Part shown: piece after piece, positions 9,900 through 19,149 of the stretch
Numbering within the stretch: the first letter of the stretch is position 1
How the letters are laid out: the number at the start of each line of letters is the position of its first letter
Source: Nonomuraea spiralis
Lineage (GTDB): Bacteria; Actinomycetota; Actinomycetes; Streptosporangiales; Streptosporangiaceae
Length of the DNA stretch: 51,129 nt
Assembly: GCF_014648435.1 (NCBI RefSeq)
Contig: NZ_BMRC01000050.1
Coordinates: 1-51,129, forward strand
Reading direction: 5' to 3'
Translations under genes and position numbers: made by a program
Notes under the pieces: generated by a model
Told to the model about the DNA's origin: nothing
The model's input: only the letters and a program-made list of their open reading frames with translations
Databases searched by the model: none

Positions 9900-11128
9900 C
9901 GGGGTGCCCCGGGTCGTGGTGCGCTCTGCTGCGGGTGGGCCGTGGCGAAAGCGGGCTCGGCGAGTGGGGAGGCGGGCAGGTGCGCGGTCACGGTGAAGCC
10001 GCCGTCCGTACGTGGGCCGGCGGTGAGGGTGCCGCCGTAGAGGGTGGCTCGTTCGTGCATGCCGATCAGGCCGTGCCCGTCGGCGCTGTGCCCGGTGGTG
10101 GCCGGGCCGTTGTTGCCGACCTGCAGCGTGACTGCGGCGGGCTGGTAGGTCAGGGTAAGGGTCACGTCGGCGTGTGGGGCGTGTTTGAGCACGTTGGTCA
10201 ATGATTCCTGGGTGATGCGGTACAGGCACCGGTCCACGCCGGGCGGCAGCGGGCGTACCTGACCGGAGGTTTCCCGCCGGATCGACAGGCCGGACAGGCG
10301 GGAGCGTTCCAGCAGCGTGTCCAGCTGGGCCAGCCCCGGCTGCGGGGCGTAGGAGTCCTCGCCGGTGTCGGACGTGAGGCGCAGGACCGACAGCATGTTC
10401 CGGAGTTCGGCCAGTGCCTCGCGGGTGGTGGCGGCGATCGCGGTGAACGCTTCGCGTGCGGCGTCGGGCTCGGTGTCGATCAGGCGGCCGCCGGCACCGG
10501 ACTGGATCGAGACGACCGACAGGTGGTGGGCGACCACGTCGTGCAGTTCCCTGGCGATGCGCACGCGTTCTTCGGCGACCGCTCGCAGGGCTTTCTCCTC
10601 GCGTTCGATCTCCAGGTGGCGGGCGTGCTCGATGAGGTCCTGGTGGCGCAGCCGGCGGCTGCGCACCCCCTCCCCGATGGCCCAGGCCGCGCCGAGCTGA
10701 AGCGCGTTCTCGACCAGGCTTTTGACGATCGCGAAGGTCAGCCCGGACCTGATGAGGTCGGGAACGAGGATGCCCGCCATCAACACCAGGGCCAGGACGC
10801 CGTCGCGGTAGCCCTCCCGACGGTAGGCCGCGACGGTGTAGAGGCTGACCAGCACCGGCGGGGCCTGGAATCCGTTGGGGTAGCCGGCCAGGCCGCAGCC
10901 GATCAGGCCCGCCGTGATCACCGCAAGGACGGGGATGGGGTGACGCCTGCGCAGCACCAGCGGCGCGCTGGTGAGCACCGCCAGCAGGTACGCCAGCACG
11001 ACCGGGTCATGGGCGGACAAGGCGGCCTGCGTCACCGCCAGCGCGGTCGACACACCGGCCAGCAGGCTGTCGGCGACCATCACCGGCAAGCCGCGCCACC
11101 AGCGGCCCCATCGTCGCACGACGTTCAT
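9896..11128 (-). CDS. Sensor histidine kinase, HPK7 family
   Basis: 410 residues. Five or so hydrophobic segments occur in the first 150 (LLAVLTSAPLVL, VLAVITAGLIGCGLAGY, VLALVLMAGILVPDLI). A linker coiled coil and HisKA_3 motif follow, with the phospho-accepting His in RIARELHDVVAHHLSVVSIQ. The HATPase shows N-box QESLTNVLKHA and G-box GHGLIGMHERA. It partners the response regulator that overlaps it. The Pro/Ala-rich tail has no known role. The signal sensed is unknown; membrane location is by hydrophobicity. Confidence 0.93.
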   Translation of the reverse strand: MNVVRRWGRWWRGLPVMVADSLLAGVSTALAVTQAALSAHDPVVLAYLLAVLTSAPLVLRRRHPIPVLAVITAGLIGCGLAGYPNGFQAPPVLVSLYTVAAYRREGYRDGVLALVLMAGILVPDLIRSGLTFAIVKSLVENALQLGAAWAIGEGVRSRRLRHQDLIEHARHLEIEREEKALRAVAEERVRIARELHDVVAHHLSVVSIQSGAGGRLIDTEPDAAREAFTAIAATTREALAELRNMLSVLRLTSDTGEDSYAPQPGLAQLDTLLERSRLSGLSIRRETSGQVRPLPPGVDRCLYRITQESLTNVLKHAPHADVTLTLTYQPAAVTLQVGNNGPATTGHSADGHGLIGMHERATLYGGTLTAGPRTDGGFTVTAHLPASPLAEPAFATAHPQQSAPRPGAPR

Positions 11129-11350
11129 GAGACGAAGGTAGCCGCCAGCCTGACCCGCTTTGTCCTCCTTTGGGAGGAGTCGTCGTTAGGGCAGCGGTTG
11201 CAGAGAAGCGGGCGGTTGGTGTGCCGGTGGCAGGGCCCGGATCGACCTTCCGCACGATGTCCAGGGGCTGCTCAGGCCCCTAGTTTGGATACAGCCGGTG
11301 ATCAATGATCAACAGGGGGCACCCCTGAGACCGGACACATCATTACCGGA

Positions 11351-11367
11351 GCGTCGAAATTCGACGC
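11351..11367. promoter_or_regulatory. 17-bp perfect palindrome upstream of hydrolase gene
   Basis: GCGTCGAA A TTCGACGC lies about 45 bases before the ATG at 11412. It could be an operator in the promoter or a 5'-leader hairpin. No specific regulator is indicated. Confidence 0.45.
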
Positions 11368-11411
11368 GTGCTGGATCCGCAGGAAACAACCCCTTCACCA
11401 AGGAATGACGC

Positions 11412-12917
11412 ATGCTCCTCATCAAGAGTGGAACGGCTGCCGCAGTAGCACTCACGGCCGGAATCGGATTGGGCGCCGCCGGACCGGCGCAGGCGGCCAC
11501 CCCCCTGGACCGCTTCCACCATCAGACGATCACCTGGCGCGCCTGCGCAACCGGACCCGGCGATCAGATGGGCGAACAGATGGACGCCGCCGGTGCTCGA
11601 TGCGCCACCGTTCTGGTCCCGATGGACTACCGCAGACCGCAGGGGCGGACCCTTACCATCGCGCTCTCCCGGATCAAGGCCACCGATTCCTCCCGGCGCC
11701 GCGGCGTCTTGCTGCTCAACCCCGGCGGGCCGGGAGGCTCCGGCCTCTCGATGACGCTCCTGGGCAAGGAGATGCCCGAGGTCGCGGCCCGTTACGACCT
11801 GGTGGGCATGGACCCCCGATTCGTCGGCCGCAGCACACCGATCAGCTGCCGATGGCAGACCGACACCTTCCTCCGCTCGGCGGGACCCGACCGGCGTACC
11901 TTCGATGAGGGGGTGCGCCTCGCCGAACAGTTGGCTGCGGGCTGCGCCAAGGGCAATCTCCAGACCCTGCCGTACGCCACGACCAGGAACACCGCACGCG
12001 ACATGGACGTGATCCGGGCCGCGCTCGGCGAGCAGAAGCTGTCCTACCTCGGCTACTCCTACGGCACCTACCTGGGTGCGACCTACCTGCAGATGTTCGG
12101 CTCGCGGGCCGACCGGGTGGTGCTCGACAGCGCCGTCGACCCGCGGGTGTACGGCCCGCGCATGTTCTCACGCGCCGCCCCCGCGATCGACGCCGCGCTG
12201 CGGCGCTGGGCGTCCTGGACCGCATCACATGACAAGGAGTACGGGCTGGGCGGGACACGTGACGCCGTCCTGGCGACCGTAGAGAAGATCAACCGGCATC
12301 CCGTGGAGATCGGCGGATACCGCGTCGATGCCCATGTCGTGCCGTACTGGCTGTTCGCACGCCTCTACAGCGACGGCCCGCAGTCCTATGCCGTCCTCGC
12401 CGAGGAGGCGCGGGCGCTGAGCCGCGGCGGCGAGACACCGCCGCCCGCCTCGCTGAAGGAATTCCTCGACGGCCTGTTCACCGGTGCCGGAGAGGCGTCG
12501 GACCGGGCGGGCACGGCGATCCTGTGCGGTGACCGGGCCGCACCCCGCGACCCGGCGACCTACTACCGCGACATCCAGCGGCACCGCGCCGCCGAACCAC
12601 TGTTCGGACCGCTCGTCCACAACATCACCCCGTGCGCGTTCTGGCCGGTCAAGCCGCTTGAAGCGCCCACGAGGGTCGGCAACTCCGTACCGGCGTTGAT
12701 CGTCGGCGCGGCCGGCGACCCCGCGACGCCCTATCCGGGCCAGCAGGCCATGCACCGGGCGCTGACCGGCTCCCGCATGATCACATTGAACGGCGCCTTC
12801 CGCCACGGCGTCTACCTCGCGGCGGGCAACGCCTGCGTCGACACCAAGGTCACCAGCTACCTGGTCGACGGTGTCCTGCCCGGTAAGGACGTCACCTGCG
12901 GCCGCCCGGCCGTCTGA
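11412..12917 (+). CDS. Secreted alpha/beta hydrolase, TAP-like aminopeptidase family
   Basis: 501 residues. An N-terminal Sec signal ends near AQAATPLDR. The core shows VLVPMDYRRP, the oxyanion-loop LLLNPGGPGGSG, the nucleophile elbow GYSYGTYLG (Ser), the acid in VGAAGDPATPYP and the catalytic His in FRHGVYL. The C-terminal TAP-like domain is present with paired cysteines. This is the layout of Streptomyces tripeptidyl aminopeptidases (Slp/TAP), which act outside the cell on peptide N-termini. It stands alone; the two-component operon diverges from it across about 280 bp. Confidence 0.9.
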   Translation: MLLIKSGTAAAVALTAGIGLGAAGPAQAATPLDRFHHQTITWRACATGPGDQMGEQMDAAGARCATVLVPMDYRRPQGRTLTIALSRIKATDSSRRRGVLLLNPGGPGGSGLSMTLLGKEMPEVAARYDLVGMDPRFVGRSTPISCRWQTDTFLRSAGPDRRTFDEGVRLAEQLAAGCAKGNLQTLPYATTRNTARDMDVIRAALGEQKLSYLGYSYGTYLGATYLQMFGSRADRVVLDSAVDPRVYGPRMFSRAAPAIDAALRRWASWTASHDKEYGLGGTRDAVLATVEKINRHPVEIGGYRVDAHVVPYWLFARLYSDGPQSYAVLAEEARALSRGGETPPPASLKEFLDGLFTGAGEASDRAGTAILCGDRAAPRDPATYYRDIQRHRAAEPLFGPLVHNITPCAFWPVKPLEAPTRVGNSVPALIVGAAGDPATPYPGQQAMHRALTGSRMITLNGAFRHGVYLAAGNACVDTKVTSYLVDGVLPGKDVTCGRPAV

Positions 12918-13311
12918 CACGTTCCCACCGCCAGCCGTCCCGGCCGGAACCGGGCCTCGCCGCTGGAGATCCACGCTGACCTCGCTGAATCGGCTGCACG
13001 AGATCCCTCGCGCCGTCGTGGACGACGTCGCGCCCCCTGGGATCCAGCGACGGCGGTGGGCAAGATCCGCGCCTGGGCCGACGCGCACCCCGATCGCGGC
13101 CGTGATCGACTCGTTGAGGAAGCCTCGGCGGCGTTCTCCACGAATACTCACAAGCGGCTTGACCTGCGTGGATGGAATCTTCGGCAGGCGCAAGGTTCGA
13201 GGTCAGTAAGTGACGTTTTCTCAGCGACGTGACCAACGGGCTTGTGGAAGGCGCCAGTTGGGTCGGCCGGGTCGGGGAAGCCCAGGCTGCAGACAGGCAT
13301 TGGACCCTTGG
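12918..13311. other. 394-bp stretch without a recognisable gene
   Basis: Short open frames exist on both strands, for example a plus-strand reading KIRAWADAHPDRGRDRLVEE, but none has a convincing start or family. It is probably decayed coding DNA. Confidence 0.4.
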
Positions 13312-13650
13312 TAGGACGGTTCTCTCTCACAAGATCGTCCACTGCGCCTCGCCCGTGACGCCGGCGTCTCCCAGGCAACCGGCCACCGCTACCTCCACGA
13401 ACGCATCGACGTCCTCGCCGGCCAGGCGCCGGACCTGCACGAGGTTCTCGGCCGCTGCCGAGGCGAGGGCATGACCCACGTGATCCTCGACGGCACGCTG
13501 ATCGCCTCCGACCACGTCGCGGGTCTCCGTGAGAACGGCAACGACCTCTGGTTCAGCCAGAAGCACAAGGCGTTCGGCGGCAACGTACAGTTTCTGGCCG
13601 CTCGTGACAGTACCCCGCTGTGGGTCTCCGACGCCGAACCCGGCTCCACC
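13312..13650 (+). pseudogene. IS5-family transposase fragment
   Basis: One open frame reads LARDAGVSQATGHRYLHERI (HTH of the DDE_Tnp_4 group), then GMTHVILDGTLIASDHVAGL, GNDLWFSQKHKAFGGN and LWVSDAEPGS, with the first catalytic Asp in ILDGT. Homology stops abruptly at about 13650 and the N-terminus is missing, so the element is dead. Confidence 0.8.
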
Positions 13651-13914
13651 GCCCCACCCCGCGGTCGTCGGCGAACAACGCGCCAACCCGCTGCACCCGG
13701 CCTGGATGGCCGGGCCCAGACGGGAACCCCGAGGTGGTTCCCACGTTCACCATGAACTGATCGTCGGGTGAGGTGGCCAGCTCTACCCCTGCGATCTCGC
13801 CACGGCTACGCCGCAGACATTCACCATGGCCTCCCGACCGGCGACCTTGCCCAGGAGTTCCCCGCCCCGTGATGAGGGGGCGGGTGGGCACCGCGATCCA
13901 GCCCGAGGTCGTCC

Positions 13915-14466
13915 TCAAAGCGAACGTTTCCTGAGATCGTCCCCCGATGACGCACCGGGCCGGGACAGCGCATAGCCGAGCATCGGCCACATCTCGCCCT
14001 TCACCTCCTGCGTCTTGTCGCGCTGAGGATCACGATGGACCCCTGCACGCGAGGCCACCCGCTGTGGGACGACGTTGTCGCGATGAGCACGAAGCCACAG
14101 CTCGCTCAGACCCACGGTCTGGAATGTCCAGGCACTGAACAAGGTCACGGCCCGGGTCGCCACCCCGCGCCCACGCACCTCGGCTGCCACCCAGTAGGAG
14201 ATCTCCCCGGCCTTCCCGTCATGCCGCAGCGCGATGTTGCCCAACCGCTGCCCGGTGACCGAGTCGCAGATAAGGAAGCCCTCCTCGGCGCCAGACCCGC
14301 GCAACCGGACGATCGCCGCCACCACCTCCGCAGCATCCAGAGTTGGCGAGTCCGTCGTGAACCGCTGAATCCGCGTGTCACGCACGCTCTCGGCATACCA
14401 GCCGGCATCCTCATCGGCCCACTCGCGAAGCCGAACCACCCCATCGTCCAACTCATGATCGCTCAT
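13915..14466 (-). CDS. GNAT-family N-acetyltransferase (RimJ/RimL-like)
   Basis: 183 residues. Strand-helix order and motifs fit acetyl-CoA-dependent GNAT enzymes: VRLREWADEDAGWYAESVRD at the start, LGNIALRH, ISYWVAAEVRGRGVATRAV (acetyl-CoA P-loop, RGRGVA) and LWLRAHRDNVVPQRVASRAG (N-V/A helix). The acceptor substrate is unknown. The C-terminal region after SRAG is somewhat unlike the family, so a small late frameshift is possible. Flanked by transposon scraps. Confidence 0.85.
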   Translation of the reverse strand: MSDHELDDGVVRLREWADEDAGWYAESVRDTRIQRFTTDSPTLDAAEVVAAIVRLRGSGAEEGFLICDSVTGQRLGNIALRHDGKAGEISYWVAAEVRGRGVATRAVTLFSAWTFQTVGLSELWLRAHRDNVVPQRVASRAGVHRDPQRDKTQEVKGEMWPMLGYALSRPGASSGDDLRKRSL

Positions 14467-14537
14467 GCCCGAACCCTGCCAGACTCACTACTCCGTGCCC
14501 GCGGAAGCAGGGCGAACATCGCCTGATGCGGCACTCG

Positions 14538-15035
14538 CTAGGCCGCGGCCACAGCCGAGCGCACCAGCGAGTCGTAGGTGTCGCCGGTGCGCTCCAGAGC
14601 GACCCCGAGCGAGCGCGCCCACGCGTCCAGCTCGGCCTGCACATCGGCGCCGGACTCCTGCGCGCTCACGGTGCGCTCCAGCTCCATGAAGATCCCGGCG
14701 TACTCGACCTCGTCCACACAGACGTTCAGCCCTTCGAGCGCGGCCGTACGCCGAGTCTTGACGATCCGCACGGTCGGCCGCCACCCCATCATCACGATGG
14801 CCTGGTGCATCTGCTCCCGGTCAGCGACCGTGCTCTCGTACTCCAGGCACGCCTGCTCGTTGGCGACAGGCTGTTTCACCGTGAACAGATGCCGGCCGTC
14901 CTGCGTACGCAGCCGCGCGAACACGACACCGATCTTCGACTGGCCGTAGTCCCAGCCCGGCTGAGCGTAGGCCTGGTCGTCCTGCCGCATGGGCGGCCGG
15001 CCAGGCAAGGCGGTCCCTTCCCTGAGGGCGGTCAC
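14538..15035 (-). pseudogene. CYTH-domain protein truncated at its N-terminus
   Basis: The C-terminal three quarters of a CYTH (class IV adenylate cyclase/thiamine triphosphatase-like) protein: FARLRTQDGRHLFTVKQPV, RPTVRIVKTRRTA, VCVDEVEYAGIFMELER. The basic and acidic residues lining the triphosphate tunnel are visible here. The diagnostic N-terminal ExExK strand is missing; the present N-terminus starts in sequence belonging to the adjoining IS3 scrap. It was probably inactivated by that insertion. Confidence 0.7.
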
Positions 15036-15048
15036 TTCCCCGAGCGGC

Positions 15049-15297
15049 AGGCGGATCCGCCGCTCGGTCGGCCGGACCGGTGTCTGCTACGACAACGCGA
15101 TGGCCGAATCGTTCTTGTCCGCGATCAAGAACGAGTGGCTGCACCGCTTCGTCTTCACCACCCGAGCCAAGGCAAGACGGCAGGTCATCCGCTATATCGA
15201 AGGGTTCTACAACCAGCGGCTCCTGCATTCGGCGCTCGGCTACCAGCCACCCTTCGAAGTGCTCAACGAGTCCCTTTCGACACCAACGGCCGCATAG
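15049..15297 (+). pseudogene. IS3 transposase OrfB C-terminal fragment
   Basis: Reads SVGRTGVCYDNAMAESFLSA (final catalytic Glu), IKNEWLHRFVFTTRAKARRQ, then YIEGFYNQRLLHSALGYQPP, the normal end of IS3-type OrfB. Everything upstream is missing. It abuts the truncated CYTH gene. Confidence 0.85.
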
Positions 15298-15393
15298 GCT
15301 ACGCCCATTGGACGGCTGTCCGGAATCATCAGGGCACCTCAGTTCAGGGACGTCCACCACCGCCACCGCGGCAGCTACGCCGACGGTTCACCT

Positions 15394-15417
15394 ACACCCC
15401 TTGAGGAACGCAGCACT
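15394..15417 (+). repeat. Left 24-bp inverted repeat flanking the SARP gene
   Basis: This 24-bp sequence (outer end ACACCCCTTGAGG) recurs inverted at 18336-18359 with one mismatch. Together the pair encloses the SARP regulator gene and its leader palindrome. Confidence 0.85.
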
Positions 15418-15431
15418 CGGCCGAGCTGCTC

Positions 15432-15467
15432 ATCACTCTACCGAGCTGTTCAGCTAGGTAGAGTGAT
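15432..15467. promoter_or_regulatory. 36-bp near-perfect palindrome before the SARP gene
   Basis: Arms ATCACTCTACC and GGTAGAGTGAT (11 bp, perfect) enclose a nested AGCTG-TT-CAGCT dyad, giving a 17-bp stem with one mismatch. It ends about 35 bases before the start codon. It could be an operator, or a hairpin blocking read-through into the regulator gene. Confidence 0.6.
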
Positions 15468-15502
15468 CGTCTCTGCTGTGGATTGACCGGAAATGGATGG
15501 GC

Positions 15503-18337
15503 ATGGCCGAAGACCTGCGTTATTCGTTGCTCGGCCCGGTGCGGGCCTGGCGCGGCGGGCAGGAGCTGGAGCTCGGCTCGCCGCAACAGCGCCTGGTGCT
15601 GGCCGTACTTCTCCTGGCACGGGGCAGGGCCGTGAGCAACGAGCAGGTCATGGACGCGGTGTGGGATCAGACGCGGCCGCGTACCGCGCTCCAGATCTTG
15701 CGCACCTACGTCTCGCGGCTGCGCGCGGTGCTCGGCACGGACGCGCTGAGGTCCATCGGCGACGGCTACGCGCTGCGGGGCGGGGCGAGCGACCTCGCCG
15801 AGCTTCACGAGTTGTACGGCGAAGGCCGCTACGCCGAGGCGCTGGCCCTGTGGCAGGGCGAGCCACTGGCAGGGCTCTCCGGACTGTTTGCCGACTCCCA
15901 GCGCGCCCGCCTGAGCGAGCAACGGCTCGCCGCGCTTCAACACCGCCTCGACGCCGACCTCGACGAAGGCAGGCACGCTGAGGTCGTCAGCGAGCTGACC
16001 GCCCTGTGCGCGGAACATCCAACCAGGGAGCGCCTGCGCGGCCTGCTCATGCTGGCGCTGTATCGCGCCGGACGGCAGGCCGAGGCGATCGGCGTCTACA
16101 CCGACACCCGCAGGCTGCTGGCCGACGAACTCGGTGTGGACCCCTCGCCGGAGTTGGCCGAGCTGTACCAGCGCATCATCAGCGCCGACCCCGAGCTCGG
16201 CCGCGCCCCTGCCCGCCCCGCCGCCGCCCACGCGCCGATCACGCACGCGCCACGGCAGTTACCTGCCGACTCGGCCGACTTCACCGGCCGCGCGTGCGAG
16301 ATAGAGGACATGGTGACCGCGCTGCGCTCCGGCGAGACCTCCGCCCTGGTCGTCACGGCGGTCGCCGGGGCGGGCGGGGTCGGCAAGACCACCCTGGCCG
16401 TGCACGTCGCCCACCAGCTCGCCGGCTACTACCCCGACGGGCAGCTCTTCGTGGACCTGCGTGGTTGGGGAGCCGAGCCGCTGGAACCCGGGACGGCGCT
16501 CGGCTCGTTCCTGCGCGCGCTCGGTCTGGATGAGGCGCCGGAGGACCTCGCCGAGCGGGCCGCGCTCTACCGCTCGGTGCTCGCCGACCGGCGGGTTCTG
16601 GTCGTGCTCGACAACGCCTCGGACGCCGGACAGGTCCGGCCGCTGATGCCGGGCTCGTCACTCTGCGGCGTGATCGTCACCAGCCGGGCCAGGCTGACCG
16701 ACCTCAGCGGCGCCCGCCAGATGAACCTGGAGGTGCTCGACCCCGTCGAGGCGCTGCGTCTGCTGGGCAGGATCGCCGGGGAAGCACGTGTGGCGGCTGA
16801 GCGGCCCGCCGCCATGGACCTTGTCGCCGCCTGCGGCTTCCTGCCGCTGGCCATCAGGATCGCCGCCGCCAGACTCGCCGCCAGGCCGAACTGGAGCGTG
16901 GCCGGCATGCGCGACCGGCTCTCCGACGAGCGGCGCAGGCTGGCTGAGCTGCGTGCGGGCGATCTGGCAATCGAGGCCACGTTCACATTGGGATACGAGC
17001 AGCTCGACGACACCCACGCGCGGGCCTTTCGGCTGCTGGCCGTACCGGATGGAGGGGATCTGCCGATCGCGGCAGCCGCGGCGCTCCTCGGCCTGCCCGA
17101 GCACGCCGCGGAGGACGTCTGCGAGGGGCTGGTCGACGTCAGCATGCTCCAGTCACCCTCGCTCGGCCGCTACCGCTTCCACGACCTGCTGAAGATCTAC
17201 GCCCGTTCCCGCTGTGACGATCCAGAGGTGCGGCGGGCCGCCCTCGACCGGCTGCTCGACTTCTCCTTGGCCTCGGTGTGCGCGGCGATGGAAATGATCA
17301 TGCCCGGGGACACCCGCTCGGCGTCGGCGGCCACCCGCTCGGCGGGAATGTCCTTCGCCGACGACGCCGCCGCCATCGGCTGGATCAACGAGGAGGAACA
17401 GAGCCTGCTCGGCTACGTCGAGCAGGCCGCCCGCACCCCCGGGTGCGACTTGCGCCAGGCCGTGGTCCTGTTCGACATGGGCATCGACGGCGTCGGCTTC
17501 GACGCCGACCACGCCCGCATCGATCGGATCGCCGATCTGCTCGTGGGCGCGGCAGAGGAACGCGGCGACCAGGTTTCGCTCGCCATCGCCCGAGTCACGC
17601 GCGGCCTGACCCGGGTGGATCGCAACCACCACGACGCCGCCACGGCCGACGGCATGGCCAGCCGCGACCTCAGCCTCGAGCACGGCGACCTGGCAACCTA
17701 CGCCAGAGCGCTCAACCTGCTGGCGCTGTGCGCGAACGAACGACGCGACAGGTCCACCGCGGTGACCTGCTACCAGCAGGCGGTCGAGACATCGCGATCG
17801 ATCGGCGACCTGGCCTACCTCTCCACCGGGCTCGGCAACCTGGCCCGCGCTCTGTCCGCCGTGGGCCGTCACGACGAGGCGCTCGAAGCCGCTGGCGAGG
17901 CCGAGCGGATCATGCTCGACCTCAGGGACGGGCAGGACGACGCCCACGCCGCCTACCAATACGGCATCGTGCTGTGCGGCGCAGGGCGGCCGCAGGAGGC
18001 GGTGCTCAAGCTGCGGACGGCGGTCACCGAGTACGCGCGGATGAGGATGCCCGCCCTTCAGGGAGGTGCGCTGTTCCGGACTGGGGAGGCGTACCTGGCG
18101 GCTGGGATGGCCGAGCGGGCGCTGGAATGCGCGGAAGAGGCGCTGACGATGCTCGTGGAGTCGGGCGATGAGTGGGGGCAGGGCATGGCACTGACCGTCC
18201 TGGGTCAGGCGCTGCGGGAACTGGGGCAGCCGGGCCGCTCCCAAGCCTGCCTGACAGAGGCGCTGTCCCTCTTCGAGCGGCTCTCGCTATCCGAGGCGGC
18301 CGACGTCCGCGCCCTCCTGACGAAGCTGAACGCCTAG
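15503..18337 (+). CDS. Large SARP-family regulator (DNA-binding/BTAD/NB-ARC/TPR)
   Basis: About 944 residues, the AfsR-like architecture. An OmpR-type winged helix comes first (LGSPQQRLVLAVLLLARGRA to about 90), then the bacterial transcriptional activation domain (ALWQGEPLAGL to ADELGVDPSPELAELYQRI). The NB-ARC ATPase has Walker A AGAGGVGKTT (about 287-297), Walker B RRVLVVLDNAS and the GLPLA-like motif GFLPLAIRIAAARL. C-terminal TPR-like helices follow. The start MAEDLRY is chosen by alignment with the paralogous remnant at 18755-19105; an ATG two codons earlier is also possible. Such proteins activate secondary-metabolite genes. The gene lies between 24-bp inverted repeats, and its stop overlaps the right one. 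Confidence 0.92.
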   Translation: MAEDLRYSLLGPVRAWRGGQELELGSPQQRLVLAVLLLARGRAVSNEQVMDAVWDQTRPRTALQILRTYVSRLRAVLGTDALRSIGDGYALRGGASDLAELHELYGEGRYAEALALWQGEPLAGLSGLFADSQRARLSEQRLAALQHRLDADLDEGRHAEVVSELTALCAEHPTRERLRGLLMLALYRAGRQAEAIGVYTDTRRLLADELGVDPSPELAELYQRIISADPELGRAPARPAAAHAPITHAPRQLPADSADFTGRACEIEDMVTALRSGETSALVVTAVAGAGGVGKTTLAVHVAHQLAGYYPDGQLFVDLRGWGAEPLEPGTALGSFLRALGLDEAPEDLAERAALYRSVLADRRVLVVLDNASDAGQVRPLMPGSSLCGVIVTSRARLTDLSGARQMNLEVLDPVEALRLLGRIAGEARVAAERPAAMDLVAACGFLPLAIRIAAARLAARPNWSVAGMRDRLSDERRRLAELRAGDLAIEATFTLGYEQLDDTHARAFRLLAVPDGGDLPIAAAAALLGLPEHAAEDVCEGLVDVSMLQSPSLGRYRFHDLLKIYARSRCDDPEVRRAALDRLLDFSLASVCAAMEMIMPGDTRSASAATRSAGMSFADDAAAIGWINEEEQSLLGYVEQAARTPGCDLRQAVVLFDMGIDGVGFDADHARIDRIADLLVGAAEERGDQVSLAIARVTRGLTRVDRNHHDAATADGMASRDLSLEHGDLATYARALNLLALCANERRDRSTAVTCYQQAVETSRSIGDLAYLSTGLGNLARALSAVGRHDEALEAAGEAERIMLDLRDGQDDAHAAYQYGIVLCGAGRPQEAVLKLRTAVTEYARMRMPALQGGALFRTGEAYLAAGMAERALECAEEALTMLVESGDEWGQGMALTVLGQALRELGQPGRSQACLTEALSLFERLSLSEAADVRALLTKLNA

Positions 18338-18359
18338 TGCTGCGTTCCTCAAAGGGTGT
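18336..18359 (-). repeat. Right 24-bp inverted repeat flanking the SARP gene
   Basis: Inverted copy of 15394-15417 with 23 of 24 bases identical. It overlaps the last two bases of the SARP stop codon. Confidence 0.85.
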
Positions 18360-18754
18360 GGATCGCCCCTGGCCAAGAGCCTTGAGCAGGAGGATTCTCA
18401 TGGCAGGAGGGTTCCGCCAGGCCGAAGCTACTGTCCGCGCGGGCTCCGTACGATGAGAGGAAGAACGCACCATGCGCCGGTTGGCCGGTGCCCGACACGC
18501 TCCCGGTGACTGGATCCAGCTCTACGGCGTCTTCCTTGACCTGGTGAACGATGTCGATTCTCGGGCGGGGATCGACCGCGACCGTGCTCACCACGTTGGC
18601 GGGGCCCCCTCTGAAGAGCCCCTTGGTGCTTGCCGTTCTGCTCCTGTTGCCCACCTCCCGCGTGGGAGCCCGATGGCGAGACTGCGCCCCCGCCCATGAC
18701 GAAGATCCCCAAACGATGTGCAGGATCGTTCAGACTCGTTCGGCACGCTGGTCG
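18360..18754. other. No confident gene; possible minus-strand decayed frame
   Basis: A minus-strand frame (18349-18654) has high GC3 and reads VAVDPRPRIDIVHQVKEDAV then ELDPVTGSVSGTG. This looks protein-like but has no good start or known family. It may be a decayed small gene. Confidence 0.25.
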
Positions 18755-19105
18755 TCATTCATACAACCGTTCAGACCCGTCCGGCTCAGTTTCGTGGTCG
18801 TCCACCTCCGCGACGTCACGCAGGCCGCCGTGCAGGGCGTAGCTGTCCCCGATGGAGAACACGACACCGTCGCCGAGCACACGGCGGAGCCTGGAGATGT
18901 AGGCGCGCAGCGTGCTGAGCGCGGTGCGCGGCTGTTCCCGGCCCCAGACGGCGTCCACGAGCTGGTCGTTGCCGACCGCCCGGCCTCCGGCCAGCAGGAG
19001 CATGGCCAGGACCAGACGCTGCTGCGGCGAGCCCAGATCCAGCTCCTGGTCGCCGCGCCAGGCGCGCACCGGGCCCAGCACGGAGAATCTCAGGTCCTGC
19101 GCCAT
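18755..19105 (-). pseudogene. SARP regulator remnant, DNA-binding domain only
   Basis: 116 residues. The first 95 or so (MAQDLRFSVLGPVRAWRG..., ISRLRRVLGDG) are strikingly like the start of the intact SARP at 15503. The frame ends right after the winged-helix domain with unrelated sequence, so the BTAD, NB-ARC and TPR parts are absent. A GGAGGA ribosome site and three direct heptamer repeats precede it. It could still encode a free DNA-binding domain, but truncation is the simpler reading. Confidence 0.75.
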
Positions 19106-19120
19106 GTCGTCCGTTCCTCC

Positions 19121-19149
19121 GTCAGTCCGCTGTCGGTCCGCTGTCAGTC
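19121..19149 (-). promoter_or_regulatory. Three 7-bp direct repeats at 11-bp spacing, SARP-box candidate
   Basis: GTCAGTC, GTCGGTC and GTCAGTC (plus strand), each separated by CGCT, give an exact 11-bp period. SARP proteins are known to bind direct heptamer repeats with 11-bp spacing. These sit just upstream of the SARP remnant and overlap the 3' end of the ion-channel gene. Confidence 0.55.

Noticed and set aside
8706..10040. Long plus-strand frame opposite the response regulator and kinase
   Set aside because: Low-complexity antisense product; the minus strand encodes clear REC/HTH and kinase motifs.
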